Shown here piece by piece: positions 5,176 through 5,347 of a DNA stretch of 5,347 bases. Under the pieces are notes generated by a model. The model saw nothing but the letters and a program-made list of their open reading frames with translations, had not been told where the DNA came from and made no database searches. Made by a program: the position numbers and the translations under genes. Source of the stretch: Coriobacteriales bacterium (GTDB taxonomy: Bacteria > Actinomycetota > Coriobacteriia > Coriobacteriales > UBA8131); assembly GCA_031276475.1 (NCBI GenBank), contig JAISMZ010000113.1:1-5347 (forward strand), read 5' to 3'. Every line of letters starts with the position of its first letter. The stretch's first letter is position 1.

Positions 5176-5259
5176 GAAGCGGACACAGGGAAGTGGAAGC
5201 GGACACAGGGACGGTTCATCCGTCGGGAAGCGGACACAGGGAAGTGGAAGCGGACACAG
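5176..5259. repeat. Array of GAAGCGGACACAG direct repeats
   Basis: GAAGCGGACACAG begins at 5176, 5196, 5227 and 5247. The 33-nt block at 5176-5208 is repeated exactly at 5227-5259. Between the blocks is ACGGTTCATCCGTC, with a GACGG/CCGTC mini-hairpin (5210-5214 with 5220-5224). The GGACACAGGGACGGTTC string (5200-5217) resembles dispersed intergenic repeats found in many Firmicutes and Actinobacteria; that resemblance is from memory and unsearched. Confidence 0.85.
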
Positions 5260-5347
5260 AAGCGGGCACCTGGTCGGGTGATCAGGGGGGATAACCAGCG
5301 TCGAACGGGATGTGAAAAACGGTGTAACCGCCCGGGGGAGGGGGCGT

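Larger units (their letters stand above)
4734..5347. other. Gene-free, AT-richer region with repeats
   Basis: I see no convincing gene in these 614 bases. The open frames at 4718-4921 and 4989-5294 on the plus strand start with TTG and GTG, have no Shine-Dalgarno, show no recognisable family, and run through promoter or repeat sequence. Between about 4920 and 5150 the sequence is clearly more AT-rich than the coding DNA. The region contains a loose direct repeat (CTTTTTGGC at 4768-4776 and about 60 bp further on), the inverted-repeat element at 4960-5147 and the direct-repeat array at 5176-5259. A gene reading rightward beyond the window is possible, but nothing in the window shows it. Confidence 0.7.

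Noticed and set aside
5176..5259. CRISPR array
   Set aside because: Units are about 13 nt with gaps of 7 and 18 nt, and two of the gaps are identical. There are no regular unique spacers.
4989..5294. 101-codon plus-strand frame
   Set aside because: It starts with GTG without a ribosome site and runs through the AT-rich element and the direct-repeat array; the product is merely translated repeats.

Overview
The window is GC-rich bacterial DNA, apart from a more AT-rich right end. All six supported genes lie on the minus strand, in two operons. The gene order Nif3-like protein, C4 zinc-ribbon coiled-coil protein, RNase H is a neighbourhood I know from Actinobacteria. Together with a PadR / DUF1700 / DUF4097 cassette and very Ala/Pro/Gly-rich proteins, it suggests a high-GC actinobacterium, perhaps a Coriobacteriia-type gut organism. 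That placement is inference; no marker gene settles it.

Right to left, in transcription order: 4734-5347 has no convincing gene. It holds an element of about 188 bp with 24/25-nt terminal inverted repeats (4960-5147) and a small array of direct repeats (5176-5259). Next is a clear sigma-70-type promoter (TTGACA, 17 nt, TAGTAT) lying entirely within a 35-bp dyad (4691-4725), the probable operator of the operon's own PadR regulator. The first operon is padR-like (4142-4633), DUF1700 membrane protein (3540-4145) and DUF4097 beta-repeat protein (2707-3543). Each junction is an ATGA overlap and each gene has a strong Shine-Dalgarno. A 206-bp gap (2501-2706) contains a long imperfect hairpin and a possible extended -10 promoter. 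The second operon is the Nif3-like protein (992-2500), the zinc-ribbon protein (208-999, overlapping by 8 nt) and an RNase HI-type gene (1-199) cut by the window edge.

The most unusual object is the Nif3-like gene. The conserved core ends near residue 338 of 502, and all five expected metal ligands are present. In-frame repeats have been added to it: a perfect 33-bp inverted repeat inside the inter-lobe linker (1862-1932), two 72-bp tandem repeats (1311-1454), and a C-terminal stretch made of nested inverted repeats (1015-1234) around an 85-nt palindrome (1111-1195). Both palindromes have the same architecture: two small hairpin units facing each other, as in REPINs (paired REP sequences). 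They are translated in frame, like the palindromic elements of Rickettsia genes. The zinc-ribbon protein (Gly/Ser insert between its Cys pairs) and PadR (Ala/Pro tail with a 36-bp tandem repeat) also carry in-frame low-complexity expansions. In-frame expansion of linkers and tails therefore seems to be a habit of this genome.
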